Shown here in pieces: positions 62,004 through 64,000 of a stretch of 64,000 nt of DNA. Location: NCBI GenBank assembly GCA_016899975.1, contig JACJJN010000010.1, positions 44,682-108,681 of the forward strand, read 5' to 3'. The stretch comes from Lacrimispora saccharolytica (GTDB lineage: Bacteria > Bacillota > Clostridia > Lachnospirales > Lachnospiraceae). Numbering within the stretch: position 1 is the stretch's first letter; the number at the start of each line of letters is the position of its first letter. Below the pieces are notes generated by a model, which did no database searches, was not told where the DNA came from, and saw only the letters and a program-made list of their open reading frames with translations. A program made the translations under genes and the position numbers.

Positions 62004-62930
62004 TTATAAGTATTTCTTGAACGCTTTCTTCATCTTGAGCATGACATCGATTATCCAGTCAAACTGTGCGTTCCATTGATTCTTGTCACCGAAAGTTACG
62101 CTCTTCTCGATAACGATACGGCTTGCCTTACGCTCCGGCAGTTCTCGCCAGTCAAAGGTTAATTCAGCGTCGGATTCGATATCGTCTTTATTATCAAAGA
62201 GTGAGTGGAACAGGTCTTTATCCTCGCTGATATACAGTTCCACGTCCAGTTCGTTCCGCTTCTGAATCTGCGACACGGCGATGTGGCAGGCAGAAGAACC
62301 CACGCTGAAGTTCATCCAATGATCCATAGACGGCTTCCTGCGATTGAAGTTCTTTGCAAACTGTGCGTTTTGGAAAGCGTAGTCCTGGAATGCCACCCAA
62401 TAATCGTATCTCTGCTGCTGAGTCCCATTTGCAGACTCGCTCTTTTTTACTTCCTTTGTCCAGTCGTTAGGTTTTTCAATGACCTCAAACTTCACGGCAG
62501 GCTCGGAAGTACCGATGCGATACAGTTTTATCTCACAGAGGAAGAATCCGATTTTCTCATCGGTATGGTTGTTCAGCCATTCGATAGCCGCCTTGTGTTC
62601 CTCACGAGCGTGTTTCACGACCCATATAATCACATCCGCAGATTTACCAGACGCATAGGTTATCAGCTTGCCGAGGTGGTCGTGGTTGGTATCCTCCAGT
62701 TGATTCTCTATGATGATTTTCCGATCCGTCCCCGTCTCAGACGCAAAGATATCGACATTGAAATCTCCCACGGAAGACTCTGTCTCATCAACGGTAATAT
62801 CAAGCCCCACTGCATCTGCAAGGAGAGCGATGTTATCGTCCTGTGAAAGCCACGGAGTAAAGTCCAAGGCTTCATGCGGCCACACCGTCCGCAGATCTTT
62901 TATTTCTTCAAGTCTGCTCAAGTTCACCAT
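62004..62930 (-). CDS. DUF4268 protein with PD-(D/E)XK-like nuclease core
   Basis: This 308-residue protein has VGDFNVDIFASETGTDRKIIIENQLEDTNHDHLGKLITYASG (~residues 52-93), a PD-(D/E)XK-like pattern with Asp (NVDIFA) and Glu-x-Gln (IIIENQ) in place of the usual ExK. The C-terminal ~120 residues are the DUF4268 domain. It starts 4 bp after the XRE gene stop, so the two form one unit. Related proteins are found in accessory islands and suspected defence loci. Substrate and activity are unknown. Confidence 0.82.
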   Translation of the reverse strand: MVNLSRLEEIKDLRTVWPHEALDFTPWLSQDDNIALLADAVGLDITVDETESSVGDFNVDIFASETGTDRKIIIENQLEDTNHDHLGKLITYASGKSADVIIWVVKHAREEHKAAIEWLNNHTDEKIGFFLCEIKLYRIGTSEPAVKFEVIEKPNDWTKEVKKSESANGTQQQRYDYWVAFQDYAFQNAQFAKNFNRRKPSMDHWMNFSVGSSACHIAVSQIQKRNELDVELYISEDKDLFHSLFDNKDDIESDAELTFDWRELPERKASRIVIEKSVTFGDKNQWNAQFDWIIDVMLKMKKAFKKYL

Positions 62931-62934
62931 TGTC

Positions 62935-63150
62935 TTACTCCTCCTCGCGCTTTACATAGGTAAGCTGAATATCATAGCCCAGAACTTCGAGCATCTGAAC
63001 AAAGGTTTTATTCACGATGGAATCGCCTTTCTTGATGAGCCGATTCACATACTGACCCGTTGTACCAACTTCCTCTCCGAGTTTCGCCTGTGTCATATCA
63101 GCTTCGATGCACTTTACTTTGACATCAACTTCAAAATTGTTCTTGACCAT
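62935..63150 (-). CDS. Small XRE-type helix-turn-helix protein
   Basis: This 71-residue protein consists of one DNA-binding domain (MTQAKLGEEVGTTGQYVNRLIKKG, FVQMLEVLGYDIQLTYV). GAGGG precedes the ATG. It is the first gene of the unit with the DUF4268 gene and probably represses its own promoter: a CACT/AGTG inverted repeat lies between promoter and gene. Confidence 0.88.
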   Translation of the reverse strand: MVKNNFEVDVKVKCIEADMTQAKLGEEVGTTGQYVNRLIKKGDSIVNKTFVQMLEVLGYDIQLTYVKREEE

Positions 63151-63196
63151 ATTTCAATCCCTCTGTTGTTTCTAACGATAATTTTGTTGGTTTATT

Positions 63197-63223
63197 GCAC
63201 TCAAAGTGTTATTTATTATACCA
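63197..63223 (-). promoter_or_regulatory. Extended -10 promoter and inverted repeat upstream of the XRE/DUF4268 unit
   Basis: On the minus strand TGG-TATAAT (63215-63223) is an extended -10 with a perfect hexamer and no clear -35. CACT TTG AGTG (within 63197-63210) is a short palindrome just downstream of the expected transcription start, suitable for the XRE protein. Confidence 0.6.
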
Positions 63224-63236
63224 CATATTTATGAAC

Positions 63237-63252
63237 ATTTCTACCCCTTAAC
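63237..63252 (+). repeat. 16-bp direct repeat, right copy
   Basis: ATTTCTACCCCTTAAC is identical to 58777-58792 and directly abuts the A tract of the recombinase terminator. The 4.4-kb segment between the copies holds the acetyltransferase, Nudix, unknown, DUF4268 and XRE genes. Confidence 0.5.
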
Positions 63253-63283
63253 AAAAAAAGACACCCGACCGCAGCCGAGTGTC
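63253..63283 (-). terminator. Rho-independent terminator of the recombinase gene
   Basis: On the minus strand GACAC...GTGTC arms (63260-63264 and 63279-63283, with inner CGG/CCG pairing) are followed by seven T residues (plus-strand A tract 63253-63259). It lies 19 bp after the recombinase stop. Confidence 0.85.
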
Positions 63284-63302
63284 AATTCTATCCGTGTATC
63301 TA

Positions 63303-63935
63303 TTATGCCAGTATCTCCGAGCCGTCCCGGAATGTGACCGTGATCTCTTTGTCCCTGCCGACCGTGATGAACTCGACCATGCTACCCCAAAGGCTGCCGT
63401 CAAACTCGCTGATGGTGCCGTCCTGTGCTTTCAGTACCTTGATGAAGTCCGCCAGCCGTTCGCTCTGCGCTTCCTTTGCAGAGATGGCGGCCACCACCTC
63501 ATCGTATCGTGCCTTCGCCGTATCGTACCGTTGCACAAGCCCATCGTAGCGTTTCTGGTACTCGTCCTGGTCCTGCGCGACACGGGCATTCTCCGCCACG
63601 ATGTTCTGTGTCATTTCCACAAGCACCGCCATCTCTTCCTCCAGCTTGCCCTTTTCTTCCTGCAGGGCATCTGTGACGCAGAGCGTTTTGCGGATGATCT
63701 CCGCATTGGCGATGATTTCCTTCTTCTCGGTCACGAGCTGGTTGTACGCCGATACGAATGCCGCCTTGACCTCGTCCTCCGTGACATGGGGAGTTTGGCA
63801 CTTATCTTCTCCACTATACTTGCGGTTGCAACGGTAAATGACCCTGCGATAGCGGTCTGTGGAATGCCAGACCTTCGAGCCGTACCAGCCACCACAATCG
63901 GCGCACTTTATCTTGTTGGAGAATGGTGTGGTATA
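63303..63935 (-). pseudogene. Truncated large serine recombinase (C-terminal part)
   Basis: The frame reads a zinc-ribbon segment (KIKCADCGGWYGSKVW, YRCNRKYSGEDKCQTPHV), then a long coiled coil (KGKLEEEMAVLVEMTQ, KARYDEVVAAISAKE) and a beta end (FITVGRDKEITVTFRDGSEIL). This is the C-terminus of TnpX-like large serine recombinases. Upstream of about 63935 it stops abruptly at an unrelated promoter, so the catalytic N-terminal domain is missing. Confidence 0.88.
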
Positions 63936-63942
63936 AAAAAAG

Positions 63943-63987
63943 TTGACAGTTTATTCTCAAGGATTTCATAATAGAATCATGAGAATA
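63943..63987 (+). promoter_or_regulatory. Promoter with overlapping operator for a gene starting beyond the window
   Basis: A perfect TTGACA (63943-63948), an 18-base spacer and CATAAT (63967-63972) are followed by AAGGAGG at 63987-63993 and the window end. TATTCTCA (63952-63959) and TGAGAATA (63980-63987) are perfect 8-bp arms that span the -10, a typical repressor operator. The gene presumably starts at about 64001. Confidence 0.75.
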
Positions 63988-64000
63988 AGGAGGTATTCAA

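Noticed and set aside
1..64000. CRISPR arrays, rRNA and tRNA genes.
   Set aside because: No regularly spaced repeats of CRISPR type and no recognisable rRNA or tRNA sequence were seen by reading; a covariance-model scan was not possible.

Overview
This window looks like the chromosome of a Gram-positive gut anaerobe of the class Clostridia, most likely family Lachnospiraceae. The basis is strong AGGAGG-type ribosome sites, frequent 4-bp ATGA gene overlaps, a wall-teichoic/rhamnose-type glycopolymer locus, a PssA/Psd phospholipid operon and clostridial mobile-element remnants. No rRNA, tRNA or CRISPR array was recognised. Species cannot be named from the sequence alone.

Positions 1-32.4 kb form a large cell-surface polysaccharide locus, almost all on the minus strand. 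A near-consensus promoter at 32.4 kb drives a winged-helix/LicC-like/choline-kinase-like fusion, a Wzx flippase, LicD and a CDP-glycerol-type polymerase, ending at a strong terminator (27.04-27.10 kb). A lone plus-strand glycosyltransferase follows. A second minus-strand unit runs from 25.8 kb off the left edge. It encodes an IspD/TarI-like cytidylyltransferase with an SDR partner, two tandem YfhO-like GT-C proteins, an initiating sugar-1-phosphate transferase, DUF6077 proteins, an SMR-type flippase pair, an LTA-synthase-like phosphoglycerol transferase, a GtrII-like protein, RmlB/RmlC, Wzm/Wzt, a methyltransferase, a kinase-like protein with a coiled coil, and a large glycosyltransferase. The simplest reading is a rhamnose-containing polymer exported by Wzm/Wzt, possibly capped and length-controlled as by WbdD, and decorated outside the cell with sugars and phosphodiester groups.

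Positions 32.5-43 kb hold a GGDEF protein, a decayed HelD gene, a TetM-like GTPase fused to a Rae1/YacP-like NYN nuclease domain, a Nudix gene, a heterodimeric ABC exporter, and a near-perfect ~264-bp inverted repeat. Positions 43-49.8 kb carry GtrA/GtrB, a small P-loop kinase, a PS/PE phospholipid operon (PAP2, YbhN-like, PssA, Psd) and a VanY-like peptidase. Positions 49.9-57.6 kb carry a two-component system with an anchored accessory protein and a tandem-repeat operator, an AEC transporter, a DUF5696-like hydrolase divergent from an AraC regulator, and a DUF1905 protein.

From about 57.6 kb to the right edge is an accessory, scarred region. A regulator has lost its DNA-binding end at a junction with an hsdM fragment. 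After it come acetyltransferases, a Nudix enzyme, an unknown membrane-associated protein, an XRE + DUF4268 nuclease-like pair, and a truncated serine recombinase cut by the promoter of a gene that starts beyond the window.
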